DNA of 63,140 nt from an uncultured Pelagibacteraceae bacterium (lineage in GTDB: Bacteria > Pseudomonadota > Alphaproteobacteria > Pelagibacterales > Pelagibacteraceae): the NCBI GenBank assembly GCA_902536765.1, contig CACAYM010000006.1, forward strand, positions 1-63,140, given 5' to 3'. Numbering within the stretch: position 1 is the first letter of the stretch; the number at the start of each line of letters is the position of its first letter. The position numbers and the translations under genes were made by a program. The notes under the pieces are model-generated. The model had not been told where the DNA came from, ran no database searches, and saw only the letters and a list, made by a program, of their open reading frames with translations. Below are positions 1 to 7,966 of this stretch, in pieces.

Positions 1-1088
1 TTGAAGTAATAGATTCACATACCGTAAAAATGAAATTAAATACTTCATTTGCAGATTTTCCATTATTATTAACTGATTATAGATTAAGAATGATACCTTC
101 AGGTTCTGGAGATACTATCGGTCAAACTGGTATTGGAACTGGACCCTTTAAGGTAGCAACATTTGATCCAGAGGGAACGACTGTGCTTAAAGCAAACCCA
201 GATTATTGGGAAGGTGCGCCAGGAGTTGCGGAAGTACATGTTATCGCAATACCTGATGGTGAAGCAAGAGTACAAGCTTTATTAACTGGTCAAATTGATA
301 TGAACAGATATGTGCCATTTAGCCAAAAGAAAATTTTTGATGGTAATAAAAAGTTTAATGTTTCAGTAGTACCAACAGGAAATTGGAGAGGTATGGTAAT
401 GAGAACAGATACTGCACCTTTTGATGATCCAAAAGTTAGAAAAGCTGTTAGACTTGCAGTCGATAGACAAGAGCTTGTTGATTTAGTAATGGGTGGAGCA
501 GCCACAGTATCTTGCGATACACCAGTTGCACCATCAGATCAATATCGTTTAAAAATGAAGTGTCCTCAAGACATTAAGAAAGCGAAAAAACTTCTTAATG
601 AAGCAGGATACCCAGACGGGTTTGATATGGTAATTCACGTTTCTACTAAAGAACCTACTTGGCCAACGATTGGTGAAGTATTACAACAACAATTAGCTAA
701 AGCTGGTATTAAAGCTGAAGTTAAAATGACACCTTCAAAAAGTTATTGGAAAGAAACATGGATGAAAAAGCCAGTTGCAATGACTCGTTGGAATGAAAGA
801 CCTGCAGATAGTATTCTGCATGAAGCGTATCATAGTGGTGCAAAATGGAATGAATCATTCTTTAAAAATGCAGCATTTGATAAAAATCTTTCTGATGCAA
901 GAGGTGAACTTAACTTTAGCAAACGAAAAAAAGCTTATCAAAATGCACAAAAAACTTTATGGGAAGAGTCTGGTACGATGATTCCATATCACGTATCAAA
1001 ACTAGTCATTACTTCATCAAGAGTTAAAAATTTAGATGATGTAGAGGTTTTTTCTGTACGTTGGCATAAGCTTAAAGTAACAGATTAA
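1..1088 (+). CDS. Peptide-type ABC transporter substrate-binding protein, C-terminal part (5' end outside window)
   Basis: Periplasmic binding protein of SBP family 5 (DppA/OppA-like), which delivers peptides or similar solutes to the permease encoded just downstream. The frame is open through the left edge: in frame, the bases before the ATG at 30 translate as E-V-I-D-S-H-T-V-K. That methionine is therefore internal and the gene is partial. Family-like features include the TGPF motif, the phrase around DYWEGAP, and the later FDDPKVRKAVRLAVDR segment that is typical of SBP_bac_5 proteins. The gene ends in front of a hairpin at 1103-1130, separating it from the permease genes. The substrate cannot be told from sequence; peptides, opines and nickel chelates are all known in this family. 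Confidence 0.9.
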   Translation, partial: EVIDSHTVKMKLNTSFADFPLLLTDYRLRMIPSGSGDTIGQTGIGTGPFKVATFDPEGTTVLKANPDYWEGAPGVAEVHVIAIPDGEARVQALLTGQIDMNRYVPFSQKKIFDGNKKFNVSVVPTGNWRGMVMRTDTAPFDDPKVRKAVRLAVDRQELVDLVMGGAATVSCDTPVAPSDQYRLKMKCPQDIKKAKKLLNEAGYPDGFDMVIHVSTKEPTWPTIGEVLQQQLAKAGIKAEVKMTPSKSYWKETWMKKPVAMTRWNERPADSILHEAYHSGAKWNESFFKNAAFDKNLSDARGELNFSKRKKAYQNAQKTLWEESGTMIPYHVSKLVITSSRVKNLDDVEVFSVRWHKLKVTD

Positions 1089-1102
1089 TACAAAAATCTT
1101 TT

Positions 1103-1140
1103 TTTACAGGCCTTTAATTAGGCCTGTAAAATCCTTTTCA
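1103..1140 (+). terminator. Putative hairpin terminator/attenuator after the binding-protein gene
   Basis: Perfect 10-bp inverted repeat, TTTACAGGCC (1103-1112) and GGCCTGTAAA (1121-1130), with an 8-base loop. It begins 15 bases after the stop codon and is followed by a T-rich stretch. It could end most transcripts after the binding protein and allow limited read-through into the permease genes, or protect the 3' end of the message. The U-tract is imperfect. Confidence 0.65.
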
Positions 1141-1182
1141 TTTAATATAAATATTATTTAACAGAAGCTTTACAATTTTATT

Positions 1183-2139
1183 ATGTTAATTTTAGTTCTA
1201 AAAAGAATTCTTCTTGGGTTAATTACCCTATTTATTGTATCTTTGATCACTTTCGTTGGAGTTGAAGTTTTACCGGGTGATGCCTGCACAACTTATCTAG
1301 AGCGGGAGGCTTATGGTGCTGCACTTGAAGCATGCTACAAAAGGCTGGGGTTAGATATACCTGCATATGAGAGATATGTTAGTTGGGCTATAGGAGTAAT
1401 ACAAGGTGACTTTGGTTATTCATTAAGTGGTGAAATGAAAATCAATGATGTCCTTGGTCCGAGAGTAAAAAATTCTTTAGTACTTGCTTCTGCATCTATT
1501 TTGATTGGAATTCCAATTGCCTTACTATTAGGAATAATCACTGCATTATGGAGAGATAAAATGCCAGATATTATAATTTCAACATTCACTATTTTTTCTA
1601 TGACGATTCCAGAATTCATCAGTGCTACTTTATTAATATTAATTGTTGCAATTTGGCTGGAGTGGCTTCCAGGAATAGTAATTGTTCCAACAGGAGCGTC
1701 TGTATCTGAGCTTTTACCAAATATAATTCTGCCTGTTATTGCAATATCAATGATTATGACCGCCCACATGGCAAGAATGGTCAGATCAAGTGTTATTCAA
1801 GTTATGGCATCGGACTATGTTCAAATGGCAATTCTAAAGGGTGTTCCTTACTGGAAAATGGTGTTTAAACATGTTTTACCAAACGCTTTATTGCCAGCAA
1901 TAAATGTAGTTGCACTTACTATTGCGTGGTTATTAGGTGGAGTGGTTGTTACAGAAGTAGTATTTAATTACCCCGGATTAGGTAGATTGGTAATAGAGTC
2001 TATTTCAAATAGAGATTTGCCTGTTGTTCAAGCTTTAGCAATTATTTTAGCTTCAATTTATGTAATAATAAATCTCATCGCAGATTTATTGACTTTAATG
2101 TTAAATCCAAGATTAAAATCCTTACAAATTAAAAAATGA
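1183..2139 (+). CDS. dppB: Peptide ABC transporter permease, DppB-like
   Basis: Inner-membrane permease of the Dpp/Opp class (318 residues, normal length for DppB). It has an N-terminal hydrophobic helix (about residues 5-28), several further membrane segments, and an EAA-type cytoplasmic loop near residue 217 (ILKGVPYWKMVFKHVLPNA) that docks the ATPase. It follows the binding-protein gene after the hairpin at 1103-1130 and overlaps the next permease by four bases (ATGA), so the two are probably translationally coupled. The symbol reflects family only; substrate is unknown. Confidence 0.9.
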   Translation: MLILVLKRILLGLITLFIVSLITFVGVEVLPGDACTTYLEREAYGAALEACYKRLGLDIPAYERYVSWAIGVIQGDFGYSLSGEMKINDVLGPRVKNSLVLASASILIGIPIALLLGIITALWRDKMPDIIISTFTIFSMTIPEFISATLLILIVAIWLEWLPGIVIVPTGASVSELLPNIILPVIAISMIMTAHMARMVRSSVIQVMASDYVQMAILKGVPYWKMVFKHVLPNALLPAINVVALTIAWLLGGVVVTEVVFNYPGLGRLVIESISNRDLPVVQALAIILASIYVIINLIADLLTLMLNPRLKSLQIKK

Positions 2140-3026
2140 CTTTAGTTATTAAACAAGAAAAACCTAAAAGCACATTTTCTAAAATAGTAGAAATTATTTC
2201 AACTATGGCCTCAAGGCCGTCTGGATTAATTGGTTTAATAATTCTAGTTTTTCATGTCACACTAGCCATCACAAGTCCTCTATATGCACCCCATGATTAC
2301 AAGGCTATTGATCCATCTTTAATGTTACAAGCACCTTCTTCCGAGTATTGGTTTGGTACAGATAGTCTTGGAAGAGATGTTTTTACAAGAACTATACTTG
2401 GAGGCAGAACTGCACTAACGGTAACTTTTTTTGGATCTTTAATTGCTTTGCTATGGGGAGGTGCCCTAGGAATTTTTTGTGGATTGGTTGGTGGAAAGAT
2501 AGATGACGTAGTGATGAGAATAATTGATGCTTTTCTCTCTATTCCCTGGATACTTGCGATGCTTTTAATAGTTTCACTTTTAGGTACATCAACAATTGTT
2601 TTGATACCAGCTTTAGGCTTTTTTTATGGAAAAGGAATTGTAAGAGTAGCAAGAGCAGCAACACATGATGTAATAGCAAAAGACTTTATTGTTTCAGCAA
2701 GAGCTAGAGGTCATGGTAATTTTTCAATTATTTGGAATGAAATATTACCCAATGTAAGAGATGCAATTATGGTTGAGGGTGCAATGAGATGGTCATGGAT
2801 GTTACTTGGTTTTAGTTCATTATCCTTTCTAGGTTTTGGTGTGAGCCCTCCAACTCCAGATTGGGGATTGATGATATCTAATGCAAGAGGCTTGATGTCT
2901 TTTGCGTATTGGGCAGTACTTGCACCGATATTTGGATTAAGTTCACTTATAATAGGTATAAATCTAACTGCAGATGCTTTTGCAAAAGCATTAGGTATTG
3001 ATAGGTCTACAAAAGCACCAGTTTAA
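2136..3026 (+). CDS. dppC: Peptide ABC transporter permease, DppC-like
   Basis: Second membrane subunit of the peptide-type importer (296 residues). An N-terminal membrane helix is followed by the typical DppC segment with FGTDSLGRDVFTR near residues 73-85, then the permease core with an EAA loop near residue 187 (ARARGHGNFSIIWNEILPN). It overlaps dppB by four bases, and its stop codon lies one base before the ATG of the fused ATPase gene. Together these indicate a dppBC-dppDF operon. Confidence 0.9.
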   Translation: MTLVIKQEKPKSTFSKIVEIISTMASRPSGLIGLIILVFHVTLAITSPLYAPHDYKAIDPSLMLQAPSSEYWFGTDSLGRDVFTRTILGGRTALTVTFFGSLIALLWGGALGIFCGLVGGKIDDVVMRIIDAFLSIPWILAMLLIVSLLGTSTIVLIPALGFFYGKGIVRVARAATHDVIAKDFIVSARARGHGNFSIIWNEILPNVRDAIMVEGAMRWSWMLLGFSSLSFLGFGVSPPTPDWGLMISNARGLMSFAYWAVLAPIFGLSSLIIGINLTADAFAKALGIDRSTKAPV

Positions 3027-3027
3027 T

Positions 3028-5061
3028 ATGCAACAAGTTGTTCAAGAAATAAAAAATTTATCTATTGGTTTTACCAGTAAAAAAGGGGAACAAATTTCAA
3101 TTTTAAAAAATATTAGTACCACAATTAATAAAGGTGAAACAGTTGGTATAGTAGGAGAGTCTGGTTCAGGAAAAAGTACCCTCGCATTAGCAATGATGGG
3201 ATATGTTAAGCATGGTTTATTTACAATCTCTGGAGAATGTATTTATCAGTCTAATGATATTTTAAAAATGAAAAACAGAGAATTAGAAAATATTCGTGGA
3301 AGAAAAATAGCAATGATACCTCAGAATGCTGGGCAGTCTTTAACACCAAATTTAAAAATTGGTTATCAAATTGACGAAGCATTAAGATTACATACAAATT
3401 TTCAAAAGGAAGATAGAGATGTAAAAATTTCGGAGTTATTAAATAAAGTTAGGTTACCTTCTCCAGAGACAATTGCAAAAAGATATCCCCATGAACTTTC
3501 TGGAGGTCAACAACAAAGAGTTGCAGTTGCAATGGCTTTAGCTGGGAGCCCAGATCTTTTATTATTAGATGAGCCAACTACTGGGCTGGATGTTACAACT
3601 CAGGCTCACGTTTTAGAGCTGTTGAACTTTATCGCAAAGGATACAGGTACATCAATGGTTTATGTAAGTCATGATTTAGGAGCTATAGCGCAGGTAAGCG
3701 ATAGAGTAATTGTAATGTATTCTGGTGAAATTGTTTTAGATGGACCGGTAAGGACTATATTAAAAAATCCAATTCATCCTTATACTTATGGATTATTAAA
3801 ATCTATACCAAAATTAACTTTATCTGGACTTCCTAATTCAATGTCAGGTAGCCAGCCACAACCTGGAACAATAAAAGAAGGATGTAGTTTTTACGATAGA
3901 TGTGAGTTTGCTGAAGATAAATGTAAAATAAACTCGCCAGAGTTAGAATTTGTTAGTGAGTTAAATACAAGTGTTAGATGTTTTAACCACAAAAAACTTC
4001 ATAAAAAAAAGGACGAGGATACAAAATCTTCAAAAAAAGTATTACGAAAATTAACCAAAAATGAAATTTTAGATATATCGTCTGTTTCAATTAGTTATGC
4101 AAAACAAAAATTCATAGAACAATTACTAAATAAAATTGATGACACAAATCCAACAGTTAAAGACATAAATATAAAAATTGATAAAGGTGAAACCTTGGCA
4201 CTTGTGGGTGAATCCGGGAGTGGAAAGTCAACTATTCTTAAATCTATCGCAGGACTTATCAAAGCAAAAGATGGGATAATTAAATTTGATAAAAATAAAA
4301 TTTTATCAAATGATTTAAAAAAAAGAGATGCAAATTACCTAAGAGCAATACAATTGATTTTTCAAAATCCTGATGAATCATTAAATCCTAATCACACAGT
4401 TGAGGAAATTGTATCACAACCTCTTAAACTATATTTTGGTCTTAGTGGAAATGAACTTAAACAAAAAATTATAGAAGTTTTAAAAAAAGTAAGATTAGGT
4501 GAGTTTTATCTTACAAGGTATCCACGACAATTGTCAGGAGGTGAAAAGCAAAGAGTAGCAGTAGCAAGAGCTTTTGCTGCAAAACCAGATATAATTCTAT
4601 GTGATGAGGTAACCTCAGCGCTTGATGTTTCTGTTCAAGCAGCAGTCTTAAATTTACTTCAGGAATTGAAAGTGGATTTTGGCACTACATATATTTTTGT
4701 CTCACATGATCTTGCAGTTGTAAAAGCAATAAGTGACCGGGTTGCAGTTTTGTATCAGGGAAGATTGTGTGAAATTGGTCCATCTGAAAGCGTATATAAA
4801 TTTCCGTCTCACCCTTATACCGAGGTCCTTCTAGGAGCAGTGTTAGAACCAGACCCAGATATTAAACCGAAATTAGTCGCAGAAGACATTGTAGAAGAAA
4901 AGCCACCCGAAAAAGGATGCTCATTCCAAGGAAGATGTCCTAGATTATTAGGTCAAATTTGTAAAACAGATGTTCCACCATGGCAAATAGATGAAAATGG
5001 AAATGCAATCCGGTGCCATATAAAAATTAATGATTTAAAAAATCAGCAAATGTCAAATTGA
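3028..5061 (+). CDS. Fused double ATP-binding subunit of peptide ABC transporter (DppD-DppF type)
   Basis: Cytoplasmic ATPase with two complete nucleotide-binding domains in one chain (677 residues). The first Walker A (GESGSGKS) is near residue 43 with signature LSGGQQQR near 158; the second Walker A is near 394 with signature LSGGEKQR near 503. A cysteine-containing Opp/Dpp C-terminal extension follows each domain. Fusions of this kind (YejF, GsiA) are known. The ATG at 3028, one base after the dppC stop, is preferred over an upstream in-frame ATG at 2998 that lies inside dppC. It completes the transporter begun at the left edge. Confidence 0.92.
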   Translation: MQQVVQEIKNLSIGFTSKKGEQISILKNISTTINKGETVGIVGESGSGKSTLALAMMGYVKHGLFTISGECIYQSNDILKMKNRELENIRGRKIAMIPQNAGQSLTPNLKIGYQIDEALRLHTNFQKEDRDVKISELLNKVRLPSPETIAKRYPHELSGGQQQRVAVAMALAGSPDLLLLDEPTTGLDVTTQAHVLELLNFIAKDTGTSMVYVSHDLGAIAQVSDRVIVMYSGEIVLDGPVRTILKNPIHPYTYGLLKSIPKLTLSGLPNSMSGSQPQPGTIKEGCSFYDRCEFAEDKCKINSPELEFVSELNTSVRCFNHKKLHKKKDEDTKSSKKVLRKLTKNEILDISSVSISYAKQKFIEQLLNKIDDTNPTVKDINIKIDKGETLALVGESGSGKSTILKSIAGLIKAKDGIIKFDKNKILSNDLKKRDANYLRAIQLIFQNPDESLNPNHTVEEIVSQPLKLYFGLSGNELKQKIIEVLKKVRLGEFYLTRYPRQLSGGEKQRVAVARAFAAKPDIILCDEVTSALDVSVQAAVLNLLQELKVDFGTTYIFVSHDLAVVKAISDRVAVLYQGRLCEIGPSESVYKFPSHPYTEVLLGAVLEPDPDIKPKLVAEDIVEEKPPEKGCSFQGRCPRLLGQICKTDVPPWQIDENGNAIRCHIKINDLKNQQMSN

Positions 5062-5111
5062 TACAATTTTTTTATTTCATGAAACAATTAAATTTAATAT
5101 AAAATTGATTT

Positions 5112-7334
5112 ATGAAAATAAATAAAGTTGTTGTTATTGGCTCTGGAACGATGGGAAGTGGTATCGCTGCACATCTTTGTAATGCCAATGTTCCTGTTAC
5201 CTTATTAGATCTGACAACAGAAATCAGTCAAAAAGCAAAAGAAAGAATTCAAAAATCAAGACCACCCCTGCTAATTGATAAATCAAAAATTGATGGTATC
5301 AATGTTGGAAATATTAATGATGATTTTAAAGAAGTGGCCGATGCAGACTGGATTGTCGAGGCTGTTGTAGAAAGAATTGATATTAAACACAATATTTATA
5401 AAAAAATATTTGATACAAGAAAAAAAAATACCATCGTATCCTCAAATACATCCTCTATACCTATTAGCGTTTTATCTGAAAAATTATCCGAAGAAGATAA
5501 AAAAGACTTTTGTATTACACATTTTTTTAATCCTGTGAGATACATGGGTCTCTTAGAGATTGTTAAAAGTAAAAGTTCAGATTTAGATAAAATAAAATAT
5601 CTTAAAAAATTTTGTGAACATGAGCTTGGTAAAGGAGCTATTATTTGTAACGACACACCTGGATTTTTGGGAAATAGAATTGGTGTATTTGCTATGCAAG
5701 TAGCAATGACAGAAGCATTTAAAATGAATTTATCTATTGAGGAAGCAGATGCAATTTTCGGTAGACCGATGGGTATTCCAAAAACAGGTGTATTTGGACT
5801 TTATGATTTAATTGGTATTGATTTAATGTCGGACGTTTTAAAAAGTTTTATAAAGGAATTACCTGAAAATGATCCATTTCAGAAAGTTGCAAAAGAAATT
5901 CCATTAATCACAAAACTAATTAAAGATGGATACACTGGGAGAAAAGGCAAAGGTGGTTTCTATAGAATGAACAAACAAGAAAATAAAAAAATATTAGAGG
6001 CTATAAATTTGCAAACAGGAGAATACTCAACATCTAAAAAAATTGAATTAGGAATAGAAAAAGTAGATTTAAATTTGTTAATAAACAGAAAAGATAAATT
6101 TGGTGAGTATGCCTGGTCAGTAATTTCACAAATCATAAAATACTCATCTTCTTTAGTTCCTGGTATTACAGATAAATTTAATGATATCGATGAAGCTATG
6201 AGACTTGGTTTTAACTGGTCGATGGGACCCTTTGAAATGTTAAAATCGATTGGGGTCAAAAACTTTTTTGATAGAGTAGGAGATGTTAAAGGAAATTCTT
6301 TCTTAGAAAATTTATCAAAAACAAAAGATGAAAATTTTTATGGTCAAAGACAGCTTTATACAGATATTGAAACTCTGGGTAAAATCAAACCAACAGCAAT
6401 CAAAATCGATAAAAACAAATCAGCTGATATATTTAGATTTAAGGATTTTAATATTGTTGAATTTACCACTAAAGCTTGTGCTTTAGATTATGACTCAATG
6501 GATGCACTAAAAAAGGCCACAGACAAACCATTAATTATTATGAATGAAAGTATGCAATTTTCTGCTGGAGTAAATTTAAAATACACAATGGAATTTGTAG
6601 AAAAACGTGATTTTAAATCAGTTGAAAAATTTATAAAATATTTTCAAGAAACATGTAAACATTTAAAATATTCTAAACATCCTGTAATTTCTGCTCCCTC
6701 AGGTTTAGTTTTAGGTGGAGGAGAAGAAGTTGCTATCCAGTCGAATTTTGTTGTATCCCATACAAATATTGTAATGGGACTTGTTGAAACTGGCGTTGGA
6801 GTAGTGCCCGCAGGTGGCGGATGTAAAGAAGTTTTATGGAGATGGTCGCAAACAGATGAGGCAAAAAAAGATCCAGATTATGCTCCACTTCAAGTTTTTA
6901 ATATAATTGGTTATGCCAAGACAGCAACTTCAACCGTAGAGGCTTTGCCTTTAAAATTCTTAAGACCTGAAGATAAAAAAGTTATGAATAGAAATAGTTT
7001 ATTCGAGGAGGCGAAAAAATTATTATTAGAAAATAAGAATTTCAAACCACCAGAAGAATGTAAATTTAAATTGTCAGGTAAACCCCTGAAAGATAAAATG
7101 GTAAAATTATTAGAAAAACTTTATAACGATAAAATTATTTTAGATCACGGCTTAAAAGTTGGTGAAGAATTAGCAACAGTTTTAAGTGGTGGGGATACAA
7201 GCTTAGATAAGGAATTAAGTGAAGACAACCTATACAATTTGGAATTAGAGTCTTTCATGAGATTAATAGAGACCAAAGAAACTCAAGATCGTATTAAACA
7301 TACCTTATCTACGGGCAAACCTTTAGTAAATTAA
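5112..7334 (+). CDS. Fused 3-hydroxyacyl-CoA dehydrogenase / enoyl-CoA hydratase
   Basis: Bifunctional beta-oxidation enzyme of 740 residues: hydration of enoyl-CoA and NAD-dependent oxidation of the 3-hydroxyacyl-CoA. The dehydrogenase is N-terminal, with the dinucleotide motif GSGTMGSG at residues 10-17 and a helical dimerisation part containing NDTPGFLGNRI. The hydratase/crotonase fold is C-terminal, with SAPSGLVLGGGEE near 526 and GLVETGVGVVPAGGG near 556. This order is the reverse of E. coli FadB/FadJ but matches a common alphaproteobacterial and archaeal arrangement. It begins 50 bases after the ABC ATPase gene. Its stop codon is shared with the convergent regulator gene at 7331 (TTAA read on both strands). 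Confidence 0.88.
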   Translation: MKINKVVVIGSGTMGSGIAAHLCNANVPVTLLDLTTEISQKAKERIQKSRPPLLIDKSKIDGINVGNINDDFKEVADADWIVEAVVERIDIKHNIYKKIFDTRKKNTIVSSNTSSIPISVLSEKLSEEDKKDFCITHFFNPVRYMGLLEIVKSKSSDLDKIKYLKKFCEHELGKGAIICNDTPGFLGNRIGVFAMQVAMTEAFKMNLSIEEADAIFGRPMGIPKTGVFGLYDLIGIDLMSDVLKSFIKELPENDPFQKVAKEIPLITKLIKDGYTGRKGKGGFYRMNKQENKKILEAINLQTGEYSTSKKIELGIEKVDLNLLINRKDKFGEYAWSVISQIIKYSSSLVPGITDKFNDIDEAMRLGFNWSMGPFEMLKSIGVKNFFDRVGDVKGNSFLENLSKTKDENFYGQRQLYTDIETLGKIKPTAIKIDKNKSADIFRFKDFNIVEFTTKACALDYDSMDALKKATDKPLIIMNESMQFSAGVNLKYTMEFVEKRDFKSVEKFIKYFQETCKHLKYSKHPVISAPSGLVLGGGEEVAIQSNFVVSHTNIVMGLVETGVGVVPAGGGCKEVLWRWSQTDEAKKDPDYAPLQVFNIIGYAKTATSTVEALPLKFLRPEDKKVMNRNSLFEEAKKLLLENKNFKPPEECKFKLSGKPLKDKMVKLLEKLYNDKIILDHGLKVGEELATVLSGGDTSLDKELSEDNLYNLELESFMRLIETKETQDRIKHTLSTGKPLVN

Positions 7335-7663
7335 TTAAATATTTTTTGTTGTTGATTGTGCCATTTTTCAAGTATTGGCTTAAGAAATTCGCAACTATAA
7401 TATTTTTTTCTTCTATCGTCTTTGTCAATAGTTTTTTTTAAATAACCTAACTTTACTCCCTCCAATAATATTGACTGTATTGTTGTTCTGCTCACTGTTG
7501 ATTTAGTTATTTTACATAAATTTTCAAAAGTAATCTTTTCGCTACCGTAAATATAAAATATTATTATTACATGCACTTTAGTTTTGAAAATAAATGATAA
7601 CTCACCAGTATCATTAACATGATCTACTAAATCACCAGCTATTTTTACAAATTTACTTTTCAT
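7331..7663 (-). CDS. Small MarR-like winged-helix regulator next to the TPS operon
   Basis: Putative DNA-binding protein of 110 residues. The helix-turn-helix region is around ENLCKITKSTVSRTTIQSIL, followed by a wing-like stretch with K-x-IDKDDRRKKYY, the D-x-R-x-K pattern seen in MarR-type proteins. It is shorter than typical MarR proteins (about 140 residues). It resembles the protein at 40515-40865 in size and layout, suggesting a local family of minimal regulators. It is transcribed away from the giant exoprotein gene across a 303-base gap with a palindrome at 7841-7855, so control of that operon is a reasonable inference. No effector can be predicted. Confidence 0.6.
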   Translation of the reverse strand: MKSKFVKIAGDLVDHVNDTGELSFIFKTKVHVIIIFYIYGSEKITFENLCKITKSTVSRTTIQSILLEGVKLGYLKKTIDKDDRRKKYYSCEFLKPILEKWHNQQQKIFN

Positions 7664-7966
7664 TGTATAAATTTTTACTACTAATTTTTGATAGTATTTT
7701 TTAAAATATTATAGATCCAATGTTTATTATGATTTAGAGCCATGCAATTTAATCAAAGTAGATTGCGTCAAAATTGATTGATAATTTCCTAAAAAAGGAT
7801 CAAATAATTAGGATTTATGCATATTTTAAATTATTTTTACTACCAAAATTTGGTATTAAAATATATTGCCATTTTAAAACTATATTAGTTTTACCCTTGT
7901 TAGCTAAAATACTAAGTAAATTAAGGGATTCCATCAATTTTAAGACTTTGGGAGAATTACAACAAA
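7664..7966. other. Divergent intergenic region upstream of tpsA
   Basis: The only gap above 300 bases. It separates the winged-helix regulator (minus) from the exoprotein gene (plus) and must hold promoters for both. It is AT-rich, contains the palindrome at 7841-7855, and ends in an SD-like GGGAG about 13-17 bases before the tpsA ATG. A plus-strand open frame beginning at 7774 runs into tpsA in another frame and does not look like a gene. No promoter could be assigned with confidence. Confidence 0.6.
7841..7855. promoter_or_regulatory. Candidate operator palindrome TACCAAA-A-TTTGGTA
   Basis: Perfect 7-bp inverted repeat around a single central base, about 110 bases upstream of the tpsA start and about 180 bases from the regulator start. 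With a one-base centre it cannot form a useful RNA hairpin, but it fits a binding site for a dimeric winged-helix protein. The neighbouring regulator is the obvious candidate. This is inference from symmetry and position only. Confidence 0.35.

Noticed and set aside
30..1088. Treating the ATG at 30 as the start of the binding-protein gene
   Set aside because: The frame is open to the left edge with family-like sequence, and no signal peptide follows this methionine, so it is internal.
2998..3027. Upstream in-frame ATG for the fused ABC ATPase
   Set aside because: It lies within dppC, and the ATG at 3028 directly after the dppC stop gives a normal N-terminus.
7841..7855. Reading the palindrome as a transcription terminator
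   Set aside because: A single-base centre cannot form a stable RNA loop and no T-run follows; an operator is more likely.
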